Below the pieces are notes generated by a model. That model was not told the origin of the DNA and did not search any database. It saw only the letters and a list, made by a program, of their open reading frames with translations. A DNA stretch of 26,858 bases from Branchiostoma floridae (lineage: Eukaryota; Chordata; Leptocardii; Amphioxiformes; Branchiostomatidae). The position numbers and the translations under genes are program-made. This document shows positions 17,812 through 26,858 of this stretch, in pieces; position 1 is the first letter of the stretch; each line of letters begins with the position of its first letter. The DNA is taken from positions 262,954 to 289,811 of the forward strand of contig NC_049980.1 in the NCBI RefSeq assembly GCF_000003815.2, written 5' to 3'.

Positions 17812-17968
17812 CTCGCATTGTCGTCCCCGTGGCACACAGGAGTACCTCCACCCTCATGCTGGGGTGCGAGTTCCATGTCAACGGGTAGAAACGAACAAAC
17901 CTTGCGGTTATCGGAGGAACAACAAGGTGTGGAACTTCGGAGTTGCTATCAGTATTGCCTACGAACAC
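17812..17968 (-). CDS. Membrane lectin gene: F5/8 type C domain exon 3
   Basis: The acceptor CTCAATAG|GTG is in phase 0 and the donor CGAG|GTAAGTACG in phase 1. It encodes VFVGNTDSNSEV, then VVPPITARFVRFYPLTWN, then HPSMRVEVLLC. This is the carboxy half of a discoidin domain, where the family shows F-x-GN-D-N, PPI-ARF-R-P-W and RVE-GC. The final Cys is expected to pair with the Cys opening the domain (exon at 20909). It leads in phase into the lectin exon. Confidence 0.9.
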
Positions 17969-19245
17969 CTATTGAGATAGAGAGCATGACATAGATCAAG
18001 GACAATGATTTCACTACTTTTCAATTCACAAAAAACGGTGGCATTCGAATTTGATATAAATATGTGAATGTCTCATTGCAAAGAAGTATTGTTTGCATTA
18101 AATTCAAATGGATAATGAATCTTTAAAACATGAAAATCGCATTAATCGATGCCGATATTTTCAATTTAAGCGATGTTTTGTTTCACAGCAACAAGAAAAT
18201 GTTGACAAATCGCTTTTTATTAATAAATTTGTGAATAGTTGACACTGATCTATTAAATTCGGAAATAAGCTATTTTTTTTTTTTACAAAATTAGTTATCA
18301 CTTATCAATTAGGAATTACGAACAGAAAGCCACTTCTCTTTTGAATCGCAGAACCCACAAATTTTTGAAAAGGTGGGGCTTTTCGTCTCCCTTTGCTTCC
18401 AAAAAAGAAGTCCAACCCAACCTGTTTTGAAATAGGCAACGCTAGTATTAGAGTAAAATATTGTTAATAACCGGGGAGCGAGTCTCGTGCGCCGCGCTTC
18501 CCGCGGACGAAAAACAGAATGAGAGCCCCGGTGTTGGTGGGCGGAAGTGTGAAGAGGCAAGGACGGACACGCGGTCACCACGTGTGAGGTCAGACAAAGA
18601 CCGGGGACTGGGTTGTCGTAAATTAATAAAAATGACATCACTGACATTTTCCACATATATTATATTTTGCTGCTATCAGCTTAAAATTTATTTGAGAGAC
18701 ATTCGCATCCCCATTGAATGGATTTTTTTAATTAAAAAAAATGTCGGCAACGTTTGACTTTTCGTGAGCAAAGACATCATTCCGTCTCTTCCCACATTTT
18801 CAAACCAGGGTCTTGACCAACTGTTTGGAAACGAGAAAAACGAGAAAAGGGTAGTCTCTACCAGACTCCATACGTCGCTGGAAAAGCCATAGAAATGGAA
18901 CAAATAGAGGAGTAAGACGTCCAGTGGAGTACAGCCGCATAGGGAACAGCTTGCGACCTACGGGAGGAAATGATTGTTCTGGCGGGCTGACTCCCCTAGC
19001 GTACTAGAACGTTATGACTCTATTTGTCCTATTTCTCTCAGTTAGATCACCGATCTACGAAGCCCGGTAGAGGCTAAGACAAGACTGCACAAACCAATTA
19101 TACTCTTGATTAATTTCTTACGTGTTGTGAGTTTTGTTGCCCTTTATATGATACTTTTTGTGCCCACAAACTGCCTGGTTCGGTTTGGAAATATATGTAT
19201 AAATCTAGTACACAGTGTGGCTGTGCGATAACATTTTCCATCTAC
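17969..19245 (-). other. Intron without recognised genes
   Basis: The intron is mostly AT-rich. A GC-rich islet at about 18470-18620 contrasts sharply with its surroundings and may be a fragment of an inserted element or captured sequence. It has no recognisable domain on either strand. Confidence 0.35.
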
Positions 19246-19389
19246 CTTTTCCTGTCCATGTTCGGAGTATGTGTGCCAGACGATGCCGTCGGAGCTGAAG
19301 GCGAGTTTGTAGTTGGTCACCCATTGGTCGTCGTCGGCCCTTCCTTGTGTGACAACACCAGCCACCCTGGTCAGTGTCTTCAGATCAAC
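19246..19389 (-). CDS. Membrane lectin gene: F5/8 type C domain exon 2
   Basis: The exon is exactly 48 codons, phase 0 to 0, from CTGATAG|GTT to AAAAG|GTAGAT. It encodes VDLKTLTRVAGVVTQGRADD, then WVTNYKLAFSSDGIVWHTYS. The discoidin hallmarks VDL, V-GV-TQGR and W-V-Y-L-SDG-W are all present. The donor GTAGAT is weaker than its neighbours. Confidence 0.9.
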
Positions 19390-20718
19390 CTATCAGAAAA
19401 AAAACAATCGGAACATTAATGTAGATCGGAAATATGCATTTGAGTGTAGTCGCAGTGATAAAAAAAAATGATAAACGAAGAAAGAATAGACACAGGTGTG
19501 ACAGCGATCTCGACCCCCGTGATTTCGCCCCCCCCCCCCCGGGAGGGGCGAGATCACTAGTGTTTTCGACCCCCTTTAGCGTTTTCGCCCCCACCCCCCA
19601 TACGCACCAGTGTTTTCGTCCCCCTTAAGAACATTGCTTCTCGGAGGGTTCTCAAGAGCAACTGGCTACTACATATTAGGCTCGCTACTTGGTACTATAC
19701 TGCACCTGGGGAGTAACCTATTTGGTGTGTTACCTGGCACCTATATGGCACCTTATTACCTGAAGATGTTATACCTGGAAAGTCGATACTATATGGTTCG
19801 ATGCAAACAAGCCATTGAAATGAAAAAGACACTTTTTTGAGGAAAAAGACAGAGCTATCGTGAAAGTATAAATCAACACCATCTACAGAACGGAATAAGT
19901 CAGCTACATGTTTTTAATTTGTCACAGTATTTTCTATCTTGTGCAGGAAACATTTCCAAAGCACTAACAAAAACACAAGTGAATAATAGTTTCTCATTAT
20001 GAACACTAACTACGTATACGCGCAAGTTCATATACCTGTTGCGAAATGATTTAAAAACACTAGTGAAGTACCAGTCTTAAGAAACACGGGTAAAACACCA
20101 GATAGAGTTTCTAAATACTAGAAAAACAGTCATATTGGAGGTGAAGATACCCATAGGTTAGGTGCATATAACAAAATGTGCGATATTCTAATGAACACCT
20201 TATCTACATAACTAATAAAGACATTTCATACTTCTTTTGTGGTCAATTCATGGTAAAGGCTTCGTATTGGAGATATATAGGTTGCTTGAGGACAGGTGAA
20301 TACAATGAAATACATCTTTTGTCGAGACTCAAGTATATGCAATAATGACAATACAAGGACCCAACCCTCCTAGTCCGAAACAACTTCAACTGTCTTATCA
20401 ATGTAATTACGTTAATATTAATACTATGGATGGAGTAATGTATCAGACTCGTGTACTTATATCATTCTGAAACTGCATTTCGTGATTTATACCAATCAAC
20501 TTCTAAAATGTTATGTAAACCCGTTTTTTGGGGGGGGGGCGAAATCGCTAAAGGGGGGCGAGATAGGGGGGCGAGATCACTAGCCGGGGAAGGCGAGATC
20601 GCTAGCGAGATCGCTGTCACACCGGGACCCTGCCGTTGAAACAAGAGAAGACCACGTGGAATATTGTATTAGCAAAATTAGAATCAGTTGGTAGCAGTAG
20701 TTAGTATGTTTACTGTAC
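19390..20718 (-). other. Intron filled by a long inverted-repeat element
   Basis: Most of the intron is the element at 19495-20623. The short flanks show nothing else. Confidence 0.5.
19495..20623. mobile_element. Inverted-repeat element with C/G runs, family unknown
   Basis: The ends match perfectly for 18 bases (GGTGTGACAGCGATCTCG at 19495-19512, its complement at 20606-20623). They then match imperfectly for about 100 bases through repeated GCGATYTCGCCCCC and GAGATCACTAG units, including runs of C (about 19530-19543) and G (about 20528-20537). The interior is AT-rich without a transposase. No clear target duplication is seen at the edges. It is likely a non-autonomous DNA element. Confidence 0.65.
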
Positions 20719-20909
20719 CTGTAGCCAATCCCCACGTGTGTGCCAATCTTTGGCGCACCACCCCGCTGCAAACCCACCAACCGTGTAATCCCTAGGCGCC
20801 GGTAGGGAGTTTAAATACGCCTTCTTAGGGGAACAGTCGGGATGAGTATTAGATGCGGTAATCGTAGCGGCAAGGTTTCCCATGCCTGACGGCCCGACGC
20901 TGCACCTTT
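20719..20909 (-). CDS. Membrane lectin gene: F5/8 type C domain exon 1
   Basis: The acceptor TTTCAAGTAG|AAAGG is in phase 1 and the donor CTACAG|GTACAG in phase 0. It encodes RCSVGPSGMGN, then ATITASNTHPDC, then AYLNSLP, GGFAAGWCAKDW and DWLQ. The discoidin opening pattern (C-x-GM-x-x-I-ASS...A-LN...GW...WLQVDL) is clear, and WLQ joins VDL from the next exon exactly. Two extra Cys (PDC, WCA) may form a second disulfide. Confidence 0.9.
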
Positions 20910-21705
20910 CTACTTGAAACATATCAAGAAAAATATACACTTTTAGAAAGCTTTTGAATTCGGGAGCAGAATAAGCGTTTAGAGACCTCATAACTCCGTG
21001 TCGCATGCATGTTAACCCTATCCTGACCAGGGGGAGGAGGCTAAAGGTGCCTGAGCCAACTTTGACGTTGTATAACTGGCGAACGACGTGTGCTAGGACT
21101 TCGAAACTTTTCCTAAAATATTGTTGGCAATAATTCAAAAATAATTTAGTTTGTGATTTTTCGTGTTGCCATGGCAATTGGTTTCTGATAGGCATATTTT
21201 CCAAAATTTACTAATTTCAGTTTGAATTATGGGATTTCATGGTTATATTGCTAGATCAAACTTGTTTATTTATATCATTAACATCCTGTGTAATTCTAAG
21301 TTACATTTCTAATCAAATACTCATAATTTATGCTAATTTGATGACGTCATGGTCAAAATCCAAAATGGTGGACAATGTCATTTTCAACGATAAATACATA
21401 TAATTTGTACTCAAATACCGTCAAAATGTTTTATTCTCTTACAAAACACAATCACTTGATCATTTTAGGTCCATTTCTATTAGATTTTGGGGTTATATGT
21501 GGAAAAAAGGCTTATCTTAGAAAATTCAAGCTTGTCGATCCAAGATGGCGGACAAATGACGTCATTTTCTGACGTCATATAGACGTCAGTGTCGTCGTCA
21601 TTGGCAACAAAAGACTTGGCAGACTTAGACACCGATAAGATAAGCTTTATAGTCATCAGTTTGTTCAATACATTCAAATATGTTGACATTGATTACTGGA
21701 CGAAC
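20910..21705 (-). other. Intron between stalk and discoidin exons
   Basis: The intron is AT-rich. Three TGACGTCA palindromes (21342-21349, 21557-21564, 21570-21577) and a CAAGATGGCGGAC string (from 21541) lie within 240 bases. An imperfect internal repeat (ATGGTGGACAATGTCATTTT versus ATGGCGGACAAATGACGTCA) suggests a diverged dispersed repeat. No exon is seen. Confidence 0.4.
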
Positions 21706-24700
21706 CTGGTGAATCAAACTTAGGGTGTCTCCGTTGATCTACCTCTGCGTCCACCTGCAGGTGAGGTCGGCTGGTTCCAGTTTGGGTCGCTTGTTCCTCC
21801 GGGGTCGGCACTTGGCCATTCACACGGCTGGTCAGCGTTGAACGATTGTCCAGACTTTCTTCAAGGGCTAACACATGGTCTTCCAGACGGCTGAGCAGTC
21901 TTGAGTGGTTGTCGAGACGTTCTTCAAGGTTGCTGTGGGCCAGTGCTAGGCGGTTATCATGGCATTCCTTAGGAGTCGACACATTGCCGTCGAGACTGCT
22001 GTCCAGACTTAGGTGGTTTTCAATCTGTTCCTCAAGGGTCGATACTCGGTCCTTCAGACTTTGCATTTCTGATGAATGCTTCTTGTGGTGTTCTTCAAGG
22101 GTTAATACTTGGTCCTTCAGGTGGATAAGTATGGCTGAGAGATTGTCGTGGCGTTCCTCCAGGGAGGATACTTGGCTTTCAAGACGGCAGTCCAGACTTG
22201 AACGGGTTTCGATCCATTCTTTAAGGTTCGATACTTGACCCTTCAGACTATTGACCAGTGCTGACCACTTCTTGAGGTGTTCTTCAAAGGTCAATACTTG
22301 GCTCCCCAGATGGCCGATTAATGCTGAACGATTGTCCAGACGTGCTACGAGGGTTGAAACTTGGTTCTCTATGCTTCTCAGTGCAGAACAGTTGTCCTGG
22401 CGTTTCTCCAGTGCTTGTGGGTAATCAAGTTGCTCTTCCAGGGTCAACACTAGGTTCATTAGACGGCTGATTAGGTCTGAGTGATTGTCCTGACGTTCCT
22501 CAGGGGTTGACACTTGGTCCACCAGGCGCCTAAACAGTGTAGAGTGGTTTTCGTGGCTTTCCTCAAGATCAAACAATTGGCCCTCAAGACGACTGACCAG
22601 TGCAGAGCTGTTCTCATGGCTTTCCTTGAGGGTCGATACTAGGTCATCCAGACGGCTGAGCAGTGCAGATCGGTTATCCTGGCGTTCTTCAAGATTGAAT
22701 ACTTTGTCCTCCTGATGACTGACCAGTGCTTCAAGGGCCGACATTTGTTTCTCCAAACGGATGACCTGAGCCGTGTGGTCGTTGCTGTGTTCCACTATTA
22801 TCGAAATTAGGCCTTCCAGTCTGTTGAATAGTGATAAACGATCATCCTGCCCTTTCTCCAGGGTCAAAAATTGGCCTTTCATACGGCTGATCAGTGCTGA
22901 GTGGGTCTTGAGGTGTTCTTCGAACGTGGTTACTTGCTTTTCCAGATTACTGGTTAGCGTTGAGCGGTTGTGATTTTGTTTCTCAAGGGGTAGTAGGTGC
23001 TCATTCAGTCGGCTAACAGGTGCTGAACAGTTGTCAATTCGTTCTTCAATGGCCGATACTTGGTCCTTTAGACGGCCTATCACTGCTGACCGGTTCTTGA
23101 AATGTTCCTCAAGGGTTAACACTCGGCCCCCCATACGGCTGACCAGTGCTGAACTATTGTCTTGGCGTTCAGGAAGGGTCGACACTTGATCCTCTAGCAG
23201 GCTAACCAGACTCATGCGGTTGCTGATCTGTTCGTCGTTAAGACTCGACACCTGGTCATTTAGATTGGTGATCATTGATGAAAGCCTTTCAATGTGTTCA
23301 TTAAGGGTCAAGACTGGGCTCTCATCCAGCCGGCTGTCGAGTGTGGAGCGGTTGTAATGACATTTCTTGAAGAACAATACTTGGCCTTCCAGACGGTTGA
23401 CCAGTGCAGTGTTGTTGTCGTGGCGTTCCTCAAGATTAGACAATTGTTTCTCCAGACGGAAAACACGTGCTGAATAGTTGCTGAGATGTTCTGCGAGGGT
23501 CGATACTTGTTCCTGTAGGCGGATAAACTGCGCTGAACGTGCGTTGCTGTGTTCCTCTTCCAAGATCGACACTAGGCCCTCACGGCTGACAAGTGTTGAG
23601 TGATTTTCGTGGTGTTTCTCAGGCGTTGGTACTTGATCCCCCAGTCGGGTGACGAGTGCTGAGCGGTTGACCTGGTGTTCCTCAAGGCTTGGTGCTTGCT
23701 CCTCCATTCGGGTGACGAGGGCTGAGCGATTGTCTTTGTGTTCCACAAGGGTTGGGTCTTGCTCCTCCAGCTGGGTGACGAGTGCTGAGCGGTTGTCATG
23801 GTGTTCCCAAATGGTTGGTACTTGCTCCTCCATCCGGGGGATGGGTGCTGAGCGGTTGCCTTTGTGTTCCACAAGGGTTGGGTCCTGCTTCTCCAGTCGG
23901 GTGACGAGTGCTGAGCGGTTGTCCTGGTGTTCTCCAAGGGCTGTTGCCTGCTCCTCCATTCGGGTGACAAGTGCTGAGCGGTTGTCCTGGTGTTCCTCAA
24001 GGCTTGATGCTTGCTCCTCCATTCGGGTGACGAGTGCTGAGCGGTTGTCTTTGTGTTCCACAAGGGTCGGTACTTGCTCCTCCAGTCGAGTGACGGGTGC
24101 TGAGCGGTTGTCCTGGTGTTGTCCAAGGGTTGGTACTTGCTCCTCCATTCGGGGGATGGGTGCTGAGCGGTTGTCTGTGTGTTCCACAAGGGTTGGGTCC
24201 TGCTTCTCCAGTCGGGTGACGAGTGCTGAGCGGTTGTCCTGGTGTTCTCCAAGGGCTGTTGCCTGCTCCTCCATTCGGTTGACAAGTGCTGAGCGGTTGT
24301 TCTGGTGTTCCTCAAGGCTTGATGCTTGCTCCTCCATTCGGGTGACGAGTGCTGAGCGGTTGTCTTGGTGTTCCACAAGGGTCGGTACTTGCTCCTCCAG
24401 TCGAGTGACGGGTGCTGAGCGGTTGTCCTGGTGTTGTCCAAGGCTTGGTACTTGCTCCTCCATTCGGGTGACGAGGGCTGAGCGGTTGTCTTGGTGTTCT
24501 CCAAGGGCTGTTGCCTGCTCCTCCATTCGGGTGACAAGTGCTGATCGGTTGTCCTGGTGTTCCTTAAGGCTTGGTGCTTGCTCCTCCATTTGGATGGCTA
24601 GCGCCGAGCGGTTGTCCTGGTGTTCTCCAAGTGTTTTTGCTTGCGCCTTAACACGGTTGGCTAATGCAGATTGGCTGTCGTTGTGTTCTTCCAGGGTCAA

Positions 24701-24922
24701 TACTTGGTCTGGCAAATGGCTGACACTCATAGATCCGTTTCCTAGGAGTTTCTCGTTCTTCGATACCCGTTGTTCTCGGTTGTTGACCAGTGTCAAGCAT
24801 TTCTCCAGACCTTTTCCCTGCTCATTTTGGCTAATGACCAGGTCTAAGCGAGTCTCGAGGTCTTTACGAAGAGTCGAAAGTTGTTTCCCCAGATCACTGA
24901 TCAACGCTGAGTGGTTTCTTAG
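21706..24922 (-). CDS. Membrane lectin gene: giant repeat stalk exon, about 1072 residues
   Basis: The exon begins after AAAACAG (24923) in phase 0, matching the exon that ends at 25862. It ends CCAG|GTTCGT in phase 1, the only nearby donor that fits the next exon. It encodes roughly 45-50 repeats of 21 residues, consensus about EEQVxTLEEHQDNRSALVSRL. Leu and Val fall in heptad a/d positions, so each unit is three heptads of predicted coiled coil. Most units contain an Asn-x-Ser/Thr sequon at the same place (DNRS). The middle units (about 23640-24640) are nearly identical and carry Pro; the flanking ones are diverged. It acts as an extracellular stalk, probably multimerising. I know no named family with this repeat. 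Confidence 0.88.
23640..24640 (-). repeat. 63-bp tandem repeat array with 315-bp higher-order unit
   Basis: Sixteen or so 63-bp units are nearly identical. Groups of five repeat as a block; for example GGCTTGATGCTTGCTCCTCC occurs at 24001 and again at 24316, exactly 315 bases apart. Neither antisense frame contains stops over long stretches because of this periodicity. It is coding and in frame. Confidence 0.92.
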
Positions 24923-25861
24923 CTGTTTTGGAATGATTTTAAACACATTGGGCGTTTTCATTTGCCAAAATATAGATCCATCATAGGAACAACAGAAGTG
25001 AATAATTTTGTTACACAAATAAGCTTAATGTGTTTTGAAGCAACTGATTGGTGTTCAACCATGACATTAACTTGACAAGCTACATGTTAATGCAAAGGAT
25101 GGATATGGTGTGGTTTAAGCCCCGGTCACAAAGCGCGTACGATTCCTTGCGATTCCTTGCGATGCGCGGTATGAGCGCAGTGCGTCGTAAGTCGGGGGAG
25201 ATTCGGAAGCAATGGTTTAGATATATAAAGCCGTGGTCACAAAGCGCGTAGTGCATCGTGCGATGAGGTCATAAGAGCGTACCCGCGTCAATCGCAGTAA
25301 ATCGAGGAGCATCCTATGACGAAAAATAGAGCTGAAATGGATTTTGAACATGTTCAAAATTTCGCTATCGTCGTAAGATTTTATTTGCCCCCATGGCAGA
25401 CTTCATTACGGCAATTTTTGTCTACTGATGAGGTGATAGATTTATGAATTTTTAGCATGTCGTGATGGTTTCAGTTTTCCCTGATATTGTCGATATTGAC
25501 GAAAAGGGAAATATATCAGTCGCAACTGCCACAGTCGCAACCAGAGAACAGCGCGCCACGCACAGGTGATGCAGACAATTGTTTGATCACTTCATGCACG
25601 TGAGTTTATAATTAGATCAAATCTCAGCTCTCGTCGGTCTTGGGTCAGTTTACCATAATTGTAATAACCATGGTGACAACTCGAACATAAAGGCAGGCTC
25701 TATGAGTCGGGAATATATATGATATAATGCTTATGATATGATTTTTGTATGATGGCATCTTTTTGTTAATAGCATATCATGATACGATCGTACGCGCGAT
25801 CGTACGCGCTTTGTGACCGGGGCTTTAGTAACATATCACGTGGTAAATTTATAAGGCTTAC
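24923..25861 (-). other. Intron containing a PIF/Harbinger-like MITE
   Basis: The element at 25118-25824 fills most of the intron. Its right edge is about 38 bases from the donor of the transmembrane exon. Confidence 0.5.
25118..25824. mobile_element. PIF/Harbinger-like MITE, 707 bp
   Basis: The ends match for about 26 bases (AGCCCCGGTCACAAAGCGCG inward) and are flanked by TTA on both sides (25115-25117, 25825-25827). A TWA 3-bp duplication is the PIF/Harbinger hallmark. A partial extra copy of the end occurs inside at about 25230 (AAAGCCGTGGTCACAAAGCG), and GATCGTACGCGC is doubled at the right end. It has no coding capacity. Confidence 0.75.
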
Positions 25862-26025
25862 CGTATCAAAGTCTGGATGTGGCGTGATGACACGCAGTAG
25901 GATGAGTGTTACAGACGTTATCAAAGTTGCCATGACGACGGTTGTCTTGACAACGTTGGCCAGGCAGGACCAAGACAGGAAACTCCGCATCTGGTCACAG
26001 TAGCCTTTTTCATCTTCATCGAAGT
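25862..26025 (-). CDS. Membrane lectin gene: cytoplasmic segment + transmembrane exon
   Basis: The acceptor GTATTTTGCAG|AC is in phase 1 and the donor GATACG|GTAAGCC in phase 0. It encodes 54 codons: DFDEDEKGYCDQMRSFLSW, then ANVV-K-TTVVMATLITSVTL-ILLRVI, then TPHPDFDT. The hydrophobic run of about 20 residues is a membrane helix. With extracellular lectin modules downstream, the topology is type II (N-terminus inside). The exon enters in phase 1, so at least one upstream exon with the start codon is missing from this annotation. Confidence 0.82.
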
Positions 26026-26858
26026 CTGCAAAATACAATGATGGCGGTGCAATGTTCTTTCATCACGCAATGTTAGAAGCTTCAAAAAAGAGTAATACAT
26101 ATTGTTCCCCTTCGATGAATAACGATTCATTGGAAATAAATGTAATGGCTTGCGCGCAAACAAAATATCAAAATTTCAAACATACATTGTGTTTCCCTGG
26201 CCATCGCTGAAAAAATTATGTACGCACTACGGTAGACTAATCAAATTGAGTTTTTTTTAATTATCTACTTTTATCAAATAGTCACGAGGAGACTGGCCGC
26301 ATGATAAACAATTGCTAAAGAAATAGAGAAAAAAATACCAAAATGTATGATCTTTAGAAATACTTCATGACGATTTAAAGACCATGTTCGTAGTTAAACA
26401 AAACTTCATGGCGCATGTTAATTTTCGGGAGGGAATCTAATTGCAAATATCGCCCTCAAAAACTAAGTCCTGCTAGAAAGGCTATTAAACTTATCTTAGT
26501 CTGCCAGCAAAATGTAACCCTCAAAATGCTGGAAATAGCGTTTCAGAGAGTCAAGATTTCAAATTCGGGGTAGCATGCCAGGTAGCATGCCATTAGGATT
26601 ACGTCCATATACTTCGCCCTCCCCATAAAAACTTGGGGGGGGGGCATATAACTTTTGGGAGGCGGGTGGTAACTCATCGAAAAAAAAATATGTGAACGGG
26701 GGGAGGGCGATCGCATTTTTAACGGACCCATGCACTTTACACCAGCCCTCTCTCTGGTAAATAACGTCAAGCCCCTTATTTAACCTTCCAATTACATGCA
26801 ACCTGCAAATTCTATACTGTCTTGTATCTTCCAATGCCAGTATTTAGCAATCATGCCA
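26026..26858 (-). other. Upstream intron or 5' region of the membrane lectin gene
   Basis: No upstream exon with a start codon could be supported here. The region is AT-rich, with a doubled GGTAGCATGCCA (26568-26592) and a G run (about 26635-26643). Two overlapping minus-strand ORFs near 26543-26834 have low-complexity Pro-rich composition without domain or splice support. Confidence 0.35.

Noticed and set aside
20910-21204. Upstream extension of the first discoidin exon frame
   Set aside because: Precedes a good acceptor at 20910 that fits the phase of the stalk exon; reads as intron.
23572-24537. Second minus-strand frame of 321 codons
   Set aside because: Shifted frame of the same repeat array. 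The heptad frame is the one with domain logic and correct splice phases.
23640-24640. CRISPR-like array of regular repeats
   Set aside because: Units are contiguous, without unique spacers, and form one coding frame in an animal gene.
23649-24986. Plus-strand 445-codon ORF of Ser/Arg/Cys-rich repeats
   Set aside because: Antisense shadow of the 63-bp coding repeats. Lack of stops follows from the periodicity; composition is not protein-like and it has no independent splice or domain support.
24923-25018. Upstream extension of the stalk frame starting with an ATG-like codon
   Set aside because: The phase-0 acceptor at 24923 joins the TM exon. The extension is AT-rich and lacks the heptad pattern.

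Overview
The window looks like nuclear DNA of a lancelet (Branchiostoma-like invertebrate deuterostome). This is inferred from intron-rich genes with GT-AG exons, shuffled extracellular modules (F5/8C, C-type lectin), a CR1/L2/Crack-like retrotransposon with a 2A-like motif, and dense MITE and SINE debris. No species can be proven from the sequence alone.

Plus strand, 1-13734: the 3' part of an acid-sensing/degenerin/ENaC-family channel gene, spread over about nine exons and encoding the extracellular domain through TM2 and the cytoplasmic tail. An in-frame TAG sits directly after TM2, and the junction between the exon ending at 11967 and the exon starting near 12688 does not keep phase. The copy may therefore be truncated, polymorphic or decaying. 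One intron (3583-11815) is swollen by a nested pair of mobile elements. A CR1-like non-LTR retrotransposon (about 3705-11505; APE endonuclease plus reverse transcriptase) is split by a 3694-bp CACTA/EnSpm-like DNA element (7393-11086) with 29-bp inverted ends and a CCC duplication. The DNA element holds 72-bp and 121-bp tandem repeats and spliced gene-like exons.

13735-16280 is a gene-poor convergent intergenic region with a retroelement tail.

Minus strand, 26025 to 16281: a phase-consistent multi-exon gene for a predicted type II membrane protein. In protein order it has a short acidic cytoplasmic segment and one membrane helix (26025-25862), a giant single-exon stalk of about 1072 residues built from 21-residue (three-heptad) repeats, most carrying an N-glycosylation sequon (24922-21706), a discoidin (F5/8 type C) domain over three exons (20909-17812), and a long-form C-type lectin domain (16705-16281). 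Exons further 5' lie outside the window or were not recognised. Introns hold a PIF/Harbinger-like MITE, a GC-run inverted-repeat element, a tRNA-like SINE piece and a Penelope-like or hammerhead-like fragment.

The most novel item is the membrane lectin: a very long, periodically glycosylated stalk presenting a discoidin-lectin head, with a recently amplified 315-bp higher-order repeat inside the stalk exon. The channel and lectin genes are convergent neighbours with no evident functional link.
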